From assembly GCA_037783415.1 (NCBI GenBank), contig JAZGTN010000064.1, positions 3,459,001 to 3,523,000 on the forward strand: a DNA stretch of 64,000 nucleotides, in the 5' to 3' direction. The position numbers were made by a program, and so were the translations under genes. Source of the stretch: Leptasterias polaris (lineage: Eukaryota; Echinodermata; Asteroidea; Forcipulatida; Asteriidae). The notes beneath the pieces are model-generated. The model ran no database searches. It had not been told where the DNA came from and saw nothing but the letters and a program-made list of their open reading frames with translations. Positions 38,650 through 51,150 of this stretch are shown here, in pieces; the stretch's first letter is position 1, and each line of letters begins with the position of its first letter.

Positions 38650-40852
38650 ATTTTTTTTCCCGGGGGAAATTAAAACAACTCATCACTTTACTAAACAAAT
38701 GCAAAATTTACCGAAATGACAATTTATAAAATACAGAGTTAACCTTGACACAATAAATTAAAGAAGTCCCATATTTTTTCGAACTTCACAGTAGAATCAT
38801 TAGTAATAGAGATGTACTTTTCCAAAGTATAATAGCGTTTTAAGTCCATTTTCCTCTGTGCAAGGGATGGTCTGTTGTCGTTCACCTTCATTTTATAAAT
38901 GTGGAAACGACACAAAACAAGGATCAGATTAAGAGCACTCCACGATTTCTTAGTTATACCAAAAAGGATAGCCTCATTGTCTAAACGTATGTCTAGATTA
39001 AGAAGAGTATTCCTTATCCAAACCCCCAATTGGGTCCAAAACATAGTTGAAAATTTACATCCACAAAATAAATGAACAAGCGTCTCACTCTCTAACTGAC
39101 AGAATGTACAAAGATCGTTGTCCTTTTTACCTATTTTAGCTAAGAATGAATTAACGCCAAGAATTCTGTGAACTAATCTATATTGAAACCATCGTAGTCT
39201 ATAGTGTCGTTTGTAGCGCTAAATGGAATATTACAAAGTACCATCCACTTGGAATTAGTAAGTTTAACACTCAATTTTGTTTCCCACTTAGCGGTAAAAT
39301 TAGACACTACTTTTTTAGCAGATGTAAGGCAGTTATAAATGCGGTTTGAGCCTTTTTTGTCCTTCAAGAGCAGTCTAAAGTTGAATGGAATGAAGGGGAA
39401 GCAAATACTCGCCCTACCAGTGCCCAACATCGCTGTACCAAACGACCCTTTTATGGCCTTAATTATACCTCCATATTCAAGGAAATTAGTCTTTACACCA
39501 AATTTAGCCTTAAAATCAACCATGGTAAGAAAGTCTCCCCGTTCATCTAGAAGATCACACACACATAAAAAACTCTCTTATTTATCCAATGTTTGTAATG
39601 AACACAGTTATGATTAACTCTAATTTTACGGTTGTACCATAGCACACATGTTAAGGAGTCAATCTGGTTAACCGGCTGATGGCATTGTACAAAATTACCC
39701 CAGGCAGTAAGAACATCTAACCAAAAAGTGTTAGGGTGAACAGCCCTCTGTAATAATCGAGCGATGCTTGGATGGCCGCCTTCCAGAAAAAGTGTGTTCT
39801 GGAGATTGGATATTTTTAAAAACAGGGAAGTCCAACCAGAAGTCTCGGTTGTAAAGCAACCTGCGAATCCATGTACACTTGAGGGCACTAAAATAAGAAC
39901 GGAGATCCACCATTTTAACCCCACCTTGGCTGTAATCTTGAATCATTTGATTCCTAGTAACTCTGTCAACCCCTTTCCAAATAAACTTATACAACATAGA
40001 ATCAAGATTCTTAATAAATAATTTTGAAGGATCAGGGAGTGTAAGGATTAAAAAGGTAAGCTTAGACAAAAGGAGAGATTTTACAACTGTAACTCTACCC
40101 AACACCGTAAGGTTACGTTTAGACCATTGCCCAATTAAACTGTCAATGGAAGTTAAAACCCTGTTATAATTAATATCAACCATACTATCCAGGTTAGTAG
40201 AAAAATCAATGCCGAGAGCCTTAAAACTTTCATGGGGATTGACCCAGTTAACATTAATATCAGAGCAAACATCTTTTTTGTCGGCCCTTGTTGGCGCCGA
40301 TCCACACTACATTAGTTTTACCAATGTTAACTTTAAGGCCCGACATACGAGCAAAATCCTCCAATAGCTTAAAGGCTCTGCTAAGAGAAATTTCTGAACC
40401 ATCTAAAATAAACACGGTGTCGTCTGCATATTGAGAAAGCCTGTATTCGGAACCCTCAACTATAACTCCTTTCAGAATTTTGTCCTTACGAACCATTTTA
40501 CCCAGAATTTCGGCGCATAATAGGAACAAATAAGGGCTTAAGCCGTCGCCTTGCCGGCAACCGCGCTCAATTTGAAAAGATTCGGACAAAAAACCGTTTA
40601 CCAGCACAGAGGCTTTTGCACCGTTGTACAGCACTTGAAACCACTTCTGTATTGAAGGACCAAAATTGAACAGCTCAAGAATCTGAAGAATAAAGTCGTG
40701 GGAGACCGAATCAAAGGCTTTTTCAAAATCAACTAACAGAAACATACCAGGAATTTTGTTGTTATCTGTGTAGTTAAGCAAATCGTACATTAAACGAATG
40801 TTTTCACCTATATAGCGACCTTGTAAAAAGCCTTTTTGTTGTTCATGTATAA
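38650..40852 (-). mobile_element. L1/Tx1-like LINE, 3' part (reverse transcriptase C-half to 3' end)
   Basis: Minus-strand pieces in shifting frames give the C-terminal half of a reverse transcriptase: GFLQGRYIGENIR near the junction, VDFEKAFDSVS, GCRQGDGLSPYLFLLCAE, and the catalytic SQYADDT near 40430. Next come the thumb region (40183-39731), a divergent middle (39562-39173) and a C-terminal Cys/His cluster (CTFC...ETLVHLFCGC, about 39110-39060). The text ends near 38739 and an A-rich stretch near 38650 may be the 3' end. Several stops and frameshifts make it a dead copy. YADD with this C-terminal cluster fits the L1/Tx1 group better than CR1 or RTE. The left boundary on the RT side is the piggyBac insertion. 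Confidence 0.8.
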
Positions 40853-42260
40853 CCCTTTCAGTACCAACAGATACTTGCAACTAATGCAATGGTGACCAGA
40901 GAAATTTCATCGACATGACTACTTGGTTACCAAGAGTATTCTGTCAAGTTTTAGGTTACAGTGCCCTCACAAGGCAGATTGGGGTTAGCCTAGGTCCTAG
41001 TCACAGAATGCAACTTGTACAAGCAACCAATGTTGACAATGAAGTATATTAAGAAATGACTGTTTCCTTTGGCATATTGCCTTTGACTAATTAATAGCCT
41101 TAAACATATATTTGAGGTTTGGTATTATGAGCAATAAATACAAAATTGAGTAGTTTCAATGTGAAAGCTTAACATTTCTAAAGTTGCTGTTCATACCAAT
41201 CTGCATGAAAATTATTTCCCTCGGAAAATTGGTTTCTGAAACCTAAAATAAACAGCACCATCCCCCGCCTCAATTGACACCTATCATGAACCTATATGTA
41301 AATAAGGAATTCCAAAAGTGCAATTGTTTTTCTTTCTTTATTTTCGAGTCCCTGCAAAAGGTTCAAGACTACCTTGCCTGGTGCCCCAAGATCGGATGGA
41401 TGGTGTGTCTCAGGATAACTTACAGAGGACTGTCCTTGTGGGGACCTGGGCTGCGATCCTGTGAACAACTCCTAGGCACATGTGTACCCTGTGTCTGATT
41501 CGTTCAATGAAAAACATTTCAATCCCCATTTGGCGGGCTTTCGTGGCATGTACTGTTTGAAGCTGAGTCGTCCTTTGAACTTTACCGTGGTCTCGTCCGG
41601 TGAAAGGCTTCGTCCAGTCTGGTACACCCGGAGGAATGATGGTAGTACAATGTACTACGTAATTGGGCGTAATTTTGAAAGTTTGTCACGGGGAGAGTCG
41701 CCCTCCACATCTCTGTTATTGGCGAGGTTGAAAAATCGAAGGATTGCAGTAAATCGGTTACGAGCCATGGAGAACGAACTGAAGTCTTCTGTAGCCCCGG
41801 TGTTTGATGTTAATTGCACAGGCGGTCGCCGGGTGTAAGACTTGGCTTCACGCCATCCACACCGGAAATTCGGCTTCTTGGTCTTGGTCTTGGATGAACA
41901 GGATGCTGTTTATGTCGAGGCGATGGGCTCATCATCACTGTCTTCTTCCGACACATCAAGTGGTGAATCATCGTCAGAGGACATGTCGGAACCGTTATCG
42001 GCAAAAATTTCGTCCAAAATTTTAGCATTTTCATCGGCCATGTCAGAATCTAGGACTGAAGAATGCGTGGATGCTTGATGCTTGCCAAGGAGGGGACGCG
42101 TTGCCAGGGTGATGCACGCACGCGGGGCCTGCATGGGATTGAGGGCGCAATTTACATTTTGAGAAATTACTGTTGGTGCGTGTGCCAGTGAGCCTCCATG
42201 ATAAACAAGAGAGGAAATAAAAAAAAATTGAGCATATCTCGCTCGGCGGTACTGAAAGGG
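40853..42260 (-). mobile_element. piggyBac-like DNA transposon, 1,408 bp, inside the LINE
   Basis: The ends are perfect 13-bp inverted repeats, CCCTTTCAGTACC (40853-40865) and GGTACTGAAAGGG (42248-42260). Both are flanked by ATAA (40849-40852 and 42261-42264). Taking out the element and one ATAA brings the two LINE reverse-transcriptase halves into one reading frame, so the boundaries are exact. CCC/GGG ends, a 4-bp duplication and the internal transposase remnant identify the superfamily. Canonical piggyBac duplicates TTAA; this one has ATAA. The length is well below an autonomous element, so it is internally deleted. Confidence 0.9.
41478..42041 (-). pseudogene. piggyBac transposase remnant
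   Basis: The minus-strand N-terminus starts at the ATG at 42041 (MADENAKILDEIF, then an acidic Ser/Asp-rich stretch), as in PGBD-type transposases. After a stop and frame change a 'MARNRFTAILRFFNLANN' segment appears (about 41767-41710), then 'LSPDETTVKFKGRLSF' and 'YMPRKPAKWGLK' (about 41612-41490). These correspond to the start of the transposase core with the first catalytic Asp region. Frameshifts, stops and a missing stretch between N-terminus and core show that it is inactive. The rest of the core and the C-terminal Cys domain are not seen. The opposite-strand frame at 41482-41838 is a shadow. Confidence 0.8.
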
Positions 42261-42264
42261 ATAA

Positions 42265-43485
42265 TAGAAGGAAGGCATGTTTTAATTCTCTCTGCTATAC
42301 AAGAAGGGGCCAGTTTGTAAGTAGTATTCAATAAAGAAATGGGTCTCCAGTTCTTCAAAAATTGACGGGGTTTATCCCCTTTTGGTAGCAGGGTGATAAT
42401 CCCATATTGCTGGGTAACTGAAAATGTTCCTGTTTCGTAGCCAAAGTTCAGAGACCGCAATAAAAACCAAGACAAATCTGAGAAAAAGAATTTTAAAAAT
42501 TCAAAGCTGAAACCATCCGACCCCGGAGACTTTCCGTTTTGGCTCCTTTTCAGGGCGTTTAAAACCTCCTGATATGACAACGGACCCTCAATACGTTCCC
42601 GTGTCAAATTGGAAAGAACTGAAAAATTGTTGCAGGTTAGCCCTTTCGAGCGAGTCAGAGGACGAGTACAGTTTTTTATAAAAAAGCCTTGCTTCGTTAA
42701 GGATACTACGAGAGCTCTTCAGCTCAGTATTATTCTCTGTAACAACACAATTTATGCTCCTATTCACACAATTACGCTTCTCCATATTAAGGAAATACCT
42801 GGATGGCTTTTCCCCGTGTTCCATCCACCTGGTTCTTGACCGTATCAAAACGCCATCCATATTTTTCTTACGAAAATTCACGAGGTCAGCCTGCTTAGAT
42901 TTTAACGTATCATTTGATGCAACATCCCCCTCGGCAACCTTCTCAAACACTGCAGAAGTATAATCTCTTTTTCAAGGTTTGATTCAGCCTTACGTGAATT
43001 TTTTTTTTTCCAGGCGGCATAAGAAATAGTCTTAGTTCTAATCTCCATCAATAACATTTCAAAAAATAATTGATCATTTATTTATAGTAAAATTAATGTC
43101 CTTAGGATGAATGTCACCCAGATTAGAGTGTTGATAGAGAGAGGCGGCATACATAAGGACAATCTCTCTCTAATGGTGGTTTTAACCTGGTCAACATAAG
43201 TTGCGTTCATAAGAAGAGAGTTATTAAATTTCCAATAACCTACTCATCTGTCTACTTGATTGAAATCAAGTTGTAAATCAACCATTGAATGATCAGTGGG
43301 ATAGCCTGGTTTAATATCACAGGAAGCTAGTTTAGTGTTCAACTCTGAAGAAATTAAAAAGAAATCTAGCCTGGACTAGTGTATTTCTTTGACTCTGGAT
43401 TGTGAATGCGCCAGGGATCAATGAGATTTAAATGGTTACACAAATCCAACACTCTCTGTCTAGCCAATGGGTTGTTAATATTAAC
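42265..43485 (-). mobile_element. L1/Tx1-like LINE, middle part (endonuclease C-end to RT N-half)
   Basis: Minus-strand text runs from the endonuclease C-terminus (NNPLARQRVLDLCNHLNLID... at about 43485-43385), through a linker with 'TRWMEHGEKPSRYFLNMEKRN' (about 42850-42770), to the RT start (NGKSPGSDGFSFEFLKFF, LLPKGDKP, NWRPISLLNTTYK, about 42550-42310). It ends at the piggyBac element. Stops and frameshifts occur, for example between 43366 and 42950. It is collinear with the pieces on both sides, so all three belong to one LINE copy. Confidence 0.8.
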
Positions 43486-43670
43486 ATAAGTGTAGCGGTC
43501 ACAGGAAATTGTTATAGAAATTAGCCCACCCCCTATAAAATTTTGGTTTCTAATCAGTTCTTCAAGTTTTAACTGTTTCATGCTATAATACAGAGCCAGC
43601 ATGAAACAGCCGTAGTGCACCTGAGAGACCACAGGGACTTGTGAGTTGGCAGTGTTTGTAATCTTCAGGT

Positions 43671-43758
43671 CATTCTGATGAATGACTGGAAGAATACAAC
43701 AAGCTATACAGTACAGAGCAACCAACTCATTTGTTCCCCGTTTCCTTTCATCTTTCAG
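43671..43758 (+). repeat. 88-bp direct repeat, left copy (exon-like)
   Basis: Nearly identical to 53611-53696 in the same orientation (one substitution and one 2-bp indel). The left copy is preceded by 'gtttgtaatcttcaggt' (3' splice-site-like) and followed at once by GTATGT (5' splice-site-like), so it has the form of an exon. The right copy lacks both signals. It lies 181 bp inside the left end of the 10.26-kb insert. Confidence 0.8.
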
Positions 43759-43759
43759 G

Positions 43760-46700
43760 TATGTGGAATTTACTTGAATTGATACAATTATAGTAATTTA
43801 ATCATATATAGATTACCTAGATACCATTCTAGAACTTTTCCTTTAACTATGAGATGAGTTATTTGACTTTTTCTAAACTGTGATCATCCTTAGAGTAATT
43901 GTAAGCATACAGGCACTTAAATTAGTTTGTTACTTTTCCTTTACGATGATGGGTTTTTAGCCAAGGAATAACTGCTTTTCTCCATGATGCTTTGATTCAT
44001 TATTTTGTATTTCTTAAATCAAGACTTTATAGAATGTCCTCATTCTAAGATTGGTACTTGGTTACTTTCCTAACTATATGTATTTGGAGGAGGGAAAAGT
44101 CAGTTTAGTTTTCTGTTTATAAGTTTAGTCCACTGCATTATTATAGCCTTTACATTAGCCCAGCATTGTCTTATACATACTCTGTGTGGCACTAGAAAGT
44201 CTGTTAGGCTCATTAACTCCATGGCCTAAGGGGTTTGGTCAGTGTTGCAAGGTCTGAGTTGTATAGACGATGTGACCTGTGACATCACATGTTTACAAAA
44301 GAGCCACAGAGCCTGGACTTCCTGCAGGCACAGTTTGTACACAGATCAATGGAAGAAAACAACAAATCTTATGTTTTGTGAAGATTGCACTGTCTGATTT
44401 TTCTCAATTTCATTACCAGCACACTCTCGTAAAAAGTGGGTACTAATACATTTCTTAAGTTGTTTCTTATAAAAGTAATGAATAGCCCCCAAAGCCTTAT
44501 CCAAGCAAATTTATTGACCTTGTGGTTGACCCAATTACTAATGGCTGGCTGGGACACTCCTGCCACACACCGTGAAGGTTCCCGCGTGCTGTACTCAGGG
44601 CTAACGTCATTCCAGTGACTTCCTCTTGACCAATCAGCATAGGTCAGGTCACTGTAGACCACCACTACCACTGTCTAACAGGTTTTCTATGAAGGAATGT
44701 TTTAACCGCAAGTAACATCTATAATGGTTTTATATCTAGCAAAAGGTCGAGACAACTTTTAATTGAGTTAAAAGGAAAAGGGGTATAATAATGTGTCAGT
44801 AAACACAAATGCAGAACTGGTGTCACTAAAACAATCGGTAGAACCATGGATGAAGAAATGATGAAACCAATAATAGCACTCACATTCAGCTCGAATACAC
44901 GTATTGGTCTTAACTAATATTTAATTTGAAATGCCGATTTTACGGTTTTAAACAAATGTTCAAGCAAATAGAGATGGCGTTTCTTTTCTGGCTTAGTGCT
45001 AAATTTCGCAGGAACAACATGTGCATTATACTAATTTTCTTGCTCGCAGTAGTGCAAGAGCAAATTGGAGTCAAATAGGCTTCCTGTAAAATAAAAATAT
45101 TAATCGTGCAGTTTCGTGCTCATGAGAAATTATTTACCAAAAACAAGTTCTGCTTGAAACTTTTATGTGTTTATATTTATTTCTTAGAACTTAAGTACTT
45201 TGTTTGCAAGAATAGTTTACATTTCATTTCCATCATACCAGAGAATTTGGTGATTGTCATATCTCCAATGTTTGTAGCTCAGAAAGATTTTAATTATCAG
45301 GGTCATACTAACCTAAGTTGTTCTCTAAAATTAAAGTGTTTATTATATCCCGTGTGTATTAGCCTTATTGTGAAATTATATGATTAATTACAAAGATGCT
45401 CGTGTGTCTCTTCCTCTAGGCTATTTAAAGGAACTCTATACTTCTAGTTTTAGGCCTTGGAATGAATCCCTACTCACTGTGAATAAAGATGTATATAATA
45501 CAATTTACCTGTAGAAGTTTCAGCCTCAAAAGTCGTCAGGTTTTTCAGAAAAAAGTAAAAATTACACGGAAGTTTTTCAGGAAAGTTGTGTAAATCCGTT
45601 GCAGATTACAATTATTGGCATGGCGCCCTCTTGCAGCGAGAGACTCATGATTCGTGAACCGGCGATTCTTACTTGTTGTGTATGAATTCGAAAGTTGACT
45701 GCGCCCGTCTAAAAATAGAGATTGGGTTCGCGGTCATGAAAGGTCACTTGCCATCGCCAGCGATCGATGGGTCTGGTCATCGTGTAATGTTTGTACACGA
45801 ATTGCAACGAAGCTGGGTTCTGATGTTTGACTATTGCTATGAACTACACACCATAGCTGTGTGTAAAGATTACTGGTTTTTACTCTGTGATTTATAAAAT
45901 TACACATGCTTGGCGCTTCACGTAATAAGTAATGCATTCAAACAAATCTTTCAATAGTTGTACAGTGTTATACACTTATATGCTGGAGGGTGGTTTTGTG
46001 GGCTGCTGGAGTAATTACTTTTGTTCGGTTTTCAATTTGCATGACCGCCGCGGTTTTCCATAAACAATGAGCTTGGAGTACACGTTTTCAAAAATTCATT
46101 TAGGGAAAATTTATTATTGTAACAAAACAAAAACATCACATAACGAAGCAACAATGTTTCATTATACCTACAAAAACTATGACATAGTTTTCTGTGTTCA
46201 AAATAAAGAAATATAAGACCAAAAACAAAGCATCCTGTGCAGAAATAAGTGTCTCCGGAAAAGTCATTTGCTTAATAGTTAACGGATTTGGGCAGAAGAA
46301 TTTTACTCATAGAATGTTAGCTACACTATTGATCTAGTCTTTCACTGTATTCTTTATTTCTAAGGATTCTCGAAACAGTCAAGAATACTTTAAGAATTCG
46401 TCTTCGTCAGCGTTTATACCGTTCAGAATCGAAATGGCCGCCATATTTCGTTTGTAAATGAGAGCCCTTACTTGATTGGTAAAACCGTGAACCAAACTGA
46501 GTGTGCTATGTTGCTAAATTGTGACTCGAGACGGACTCGAGTCCGAGTCCTGGACTCGAGTCATACAACACTGCCTCCTACAGAACAGAGGGGTCACATT
46601 GGTATTAAAATAATCAAGATTTATATAAAGAAAACTCACTTGTGTGTGCATATCTAGCAGCAATCTCGCCAGGTCAGCGTTCGAAAGACTCAGTCCCATG

Positions 46701-49170
46701 GCTTTACTTCTCCAGGTATCTTCCTAGTCCTACGTCCAAGCACCGACGACACAGGACCCTTTCAATTTCATGCTGGAAAGTATCAACTTTTTGAAGTTTT
46801 CTATACCTGACATGGCGTTTGACCGACGCACTCTTTGATCGTTTTAGGGCCTATTCTGTCAACTTTGGCCTCCCAATTTTCTTCCTGGGTTTATTGGCAA
46901 CCGTTGAATCCAGTTTAGATGAGATCTAGTAAATTGACCTTTCAGACTCTAACATCGATAAAAGCCGTGGTATAACTTATGAAGATTGCAAAGATATTTT
47001 TTATCGACAACGCGAGTGTGTACACAGCTACAGCAACTCCAAACAACCTCGCACGCGCGGAAACTGTGCTCACCACTATACACGACAAACACAAAATAGA
47101 TATTCTCCTATTTTACTGGGTACGAGGTAACATAAACATGAACCATTTGCGAATCTTTCCAACTGAAAAAGTACAACTATTATCGGGTGTGTGAGGGCAG
47201 CATTCAACGAATTGTCTTCAAAAAAGACTTCTCGTCTCAGTGAGACGAAAAGTGTTTTCGTGATATTGTTTTACTAATTTCTCAAAAATTACAGCACCTC
47301 AGCCACTAATATTTTAAGGGAAGCTTTCGACTATCAATATCTTTAAACCATGTAAGTTTAGTGTGAATCTGTGAGCTTTTTGGTTTTGTATCTTACCAGA
47401 AGTATAGAGCTCCTTTAATAAACATTCATTCCGATTGGAACAAAATACTTGTTTATATTGTTATTGTATTAATTAAAGCTTTAATCAGCTGTATGTATGC
47501 GTTGTGTGTTTTATGGAGTCAAAACTACAAAGATGTACGATTGAAGAGTTTTGTTTATGAGCTATAATGAATTCCTTGCTGAGTATTACCCCCCCCCCCC
47601 CCTCCTAAAGTTTAAACTTTCACAGCATTTGTTGACTGCATAATCTGACTGAATCTAGATGTGACAATTACAAACCTACCTGTACGTGTATGTACGTATG
47701 ATCATGACCTACAATGCATGCAATGTACATCGTGTTCAGTGCAGGCCACTTATTATAATAATCTGCCTTCAAGTTTGCGAGGGAAAACCCCAGAGGAGTG
47801 CTTATATAGCTTGAACTAGCTGACCTAGAGGTGAGGTCAGTCCATCCTGTGTGCGATTGACTAACAGAAAGTCACTGCACAACCCTACTGTACACGTACG
47901 TGTACATGTACAGTTGTACATCCCAGTGTGGATAGCCTGTTTCGGTGTCCTTCAGCGGTTTCGATAATTGATTGAATGGTACCATGGTACTGGTATAAAC
48001 CTAAAATAAGTTAAGAATGAAATAGGTCGCACTTTTCACGAGAGTGTGTCTCTAATGAGTTTGCAAATCAAATAACGTTTGATTGTTTTTCAAACAAATG
48101 AAGAAATCACAGCCAGTTTATAAATCAGAACATTAAGTCATCTCATCTGTATTTATTGAACCCTGATGGACCCCCCCCCCCCCTTTATTGAAAAAATCCT
48201 GGATTCACCATATAAGCGTCCTCTCACTTTTTCAGGAGCGATTGACGCCCTTGAACTTACATGGTTTAGATACGATGATGGTGGTCAGGTCTTTAACTAA
48301 TTCTGCTTGGAATGTCCCGCATAAGTTGTTAAAAATGAGTAAAATATTTGTTTTGAAACTGTTTCCACTATTTTCAGATGACTGATTGAGCTCAAAGTTC
48401 ACAGGTTTTTAGAGCATTACCAATAGTGTCGCTGCTTTAAACTTAAATCCTCTGAAACCTTAATAGGGAAAACAAATTGCTTTGCTCCACCCCCCACCCC
48501 CCCCCCCCCCAAAAAAACCCATAAAAGCACCACGCACTCTCACCTGACATCTGGCAGTTATGGGGTACCGCTATTGTTTTCTACTATCCCCTTTTCAGTT
48601 GTTCTCTTCCCTTTCCTATGTAATTACTCTGTCGGGTACCACTAGAACAAAGAATTCCTTTTGGGGCAGCAATGTTTGTCTAAGTATACCCCATAAGTGG
48701 GTAGTTGTAAACGCAGACAAGACGTGTGTAAACACCTGCGATCGGGGACCAGCTCCTTTACTGTCCCTCTTTTGTTTCTCTAGCTGGTTGAGACTATAAA
48801 ACAGAGAAGAATAAATACCGACAGTTTTTGTTTTGTGATTTTTTAAAGCTAAATTCGAGTTCTACAGTTTATAATAATAATTATAAATCTGCAAAATGAT
48901 AACGTTTATTGACGTACTGGACATTGAATTCTGTGCCTTTCTGGATTATCTTTTGAGCTAAAATAGTTTGAATGATTTGAAATGTTCTCCTAATATTTTG
49001 GGGGTTTTTATGAAAAGAAAATGAATCGTCTTTCTGCGGAACTAAGACTAAGAGGCGCCGTGAAAGAGCCCGGAAAAATGAAGATGAAAATGCACCTTGT
49101 GCTTTTAGTCTTTTCTGAGTTGTATTTTGAGCAGAACTGTACGAAGAGTGTATAATGGCTTTAATGACTA
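43760..49170. other. Interior of the 10.26-kb insert, left half; no gene recognised
   Basis: AT-rich DNA with a solitary TIR end (tatagacgatgtgacct at 44262) matching the MITE at 56075, an inverted-repeat arm at 44411-44439, a cluster of CTCGAG palindromes at 46522-46562, an 18-bp palindrome at 47889-47906, and poly-C tracts at 47589, 48171 and 48497. Frames up to about 100 codons (44369-44671, 45106-45387) show nothing recognisable. Confidence 0.4.
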
Positions 49171-49590
49171 CAAGTGACTGTTATAAAGAAACAGGGGTTC
49201 GGAAACTGAAAAGAGGGGTTCGGATTTGATTCTCAGTACACTGTGACTGTTATAAAGAAACAGGGGTTCGGAAACTGAAAGAGGGGTTAATTCGAATTTG
49301 ATTCTCATTACACGATGACTGGTACAAAGAAACAGGGGTTTGGAAACTGAAAGAGGGGTTAATTCGGATTTGATTCTCATTACACTGTGACTAGTACAAA
49401 GAAACAGGGGTTCGGAAACTGAAAGAGGGGTTAATTCGGATTTGATTCTCATTACACTGTGACTGGTACAAAGAAACAGGGGTTCGGAAACTGAAAAGAG
49501 GGGTTAATTCGGATTTGATTCTCATTACACTGTGACTGGTACAAAGAAACAGGGGTTCGGAAACTGAAAAGAGGGGTTCGGGTTTGATTT
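49171..49590 (-). repeat. Minisatellite, ~70-bp unit, six copies
   Basis: Six tandem units hold 'aaagaaacaggggttcggaa', 'actgaaa(a)gaggggtt' and 'ttgattctcattacact'. The middle four are almost identical; the outer two differ slightly. A 94-codon minus-strand frame simply repeats the unit at protein level (MRIKSELTPLSVSEPLFL). After the array come a (TTTA)n patch and unique DNA. Copy-number change would be expected between individuals. Confidence 0.9.
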
Positions 49591-51150
49591 ATTTATTTAT
49601 TCCCCGGAGGAAATAATATATTCAATCTGAAATTTCGGTTAAATAATGTTGTCGCTATGCTACGTATTTAATTATATGAATACATTTACAATGGCACAAT
49701 GGCAACTCAAGCAGGCATTACAGAGAGCCACTTCCACTTTCTATTCAATTATATATTACTTAAATTTCTGTGTAAAATGTTCTTGACAAATGGTTTAAAA
49801 TAGGTAGGTTTATTTAAAAGGTAATTATTGTATAAAAATGTCAACATCGATTATATTAAAAACTATTTACATGGCTGACTCTTCATAACCCTATCAGGAT
49901 CGAGCTTTACAAACGGGGACGGGGTCACATAGTGCCCCTTCCGTGTTTTCTCAAGTTTACGAACGAATTACGTAAAAGTTGGCACAAAAAGTTTATATTA
50001 TCCACTTAAAACTCTATATTATAGCCACCTTCCAGGGCCCAGGTTGCAATTATGAGGTTTGGTTGACATTTATATATTATTTTGGGGCCTGCGAAGAATG
50101 AACTTGTCATGTCAAAAATATTCAATTGTTGAAAATCTTTGACCCACTAATTACAGGATGAAAACAGGATTTTGAATTTCCACAATGCAATTAACGTTAT
50201 CATGTGACTCATCCCCACCACTTTTCTGGAAAAAAATTAATAAAATTGAAACTTCTTTTCAAGACGTTTTTAGAAATCACTAAAACACATTAAGATCGAG
50301 TGACCCAATGTCAAATAAATGGTTAACTATCAGCTAACCCCCGATAACAATACATTTTGGAAAAGCAAAACATTGTTGCGGTGGTCGAATGCAGCGTTAA
50401 AAAGTTACGGGAACAAAAATAATATTATAGGGGCATCCCCCCACCCCCCCCCCCCCCCCCCCCCCCACGGTCCGGAGAGGGTTAACTCACGTTCAATTTG
50501 GTTCAGTAAGAAACATCTTTTCTATCATTTTCCTGCTCAGGTAGGTAACGTCTGCCATTTTTGTACACTATTGGTAAGATCGAAAAACACAAATGTTCAC
50601 AGATTCACACATAACTTACATGATTTAAAGTAAGTAATAATAGAAAGGGTTCCTTTAAATATTTCTGCCTAAAATGCTATCGTTTCTGAGAAATGAGTAA
50701 AACAATAGTTTTTATCGCGCGCGATAATAAACTACAGAAAACGCATAAGGTCTCTTTTCACTATTTTCTCGTAACCTCGATGACCAATTGAGCTCAAATT
50801 TTCACAGGTTTGTTATTTCATGTATGTGGTTGATTACACAAAACATGAACACTGTCTGTGATTATTTTGTCAGCTCTACCAATCCTGTATAATACTTTTA
50901 AGAGCTAGAAAACCAGTTATTGTTTTGGAGGTTTTAATTCCATTTGATAGAAGACTTTTATCGCCCAACGCAACCAAAATATCGGCAGAATAAAAGGTTA
51001 GACGAAAAAGTTTAAAACCCCGGGAAAGATTTAAAGGATCACATGACAAGCTTTACATACTTTTACAGTTTAATCACATTTAAAAGAAGGGTAAACCAAA
51101 TTAAACAGGTGAACAGGATCTGGATTCTGACAAAGACATCAAAAAAAAAT
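49591..51150. other. Interior of the insert; no gene recognised
   Basis: (TTTA)n at 49588-49600 and a C23 tract at 50444-50466 are the only distinctive features. The rest is AT-rich. Confidence 0.4.

Noticed and set aside
41482..41838. 118-codon + strand gene
   Set aside because: The opposite strand carries piggyBac transposase core motifs; the + frame is a shadow.
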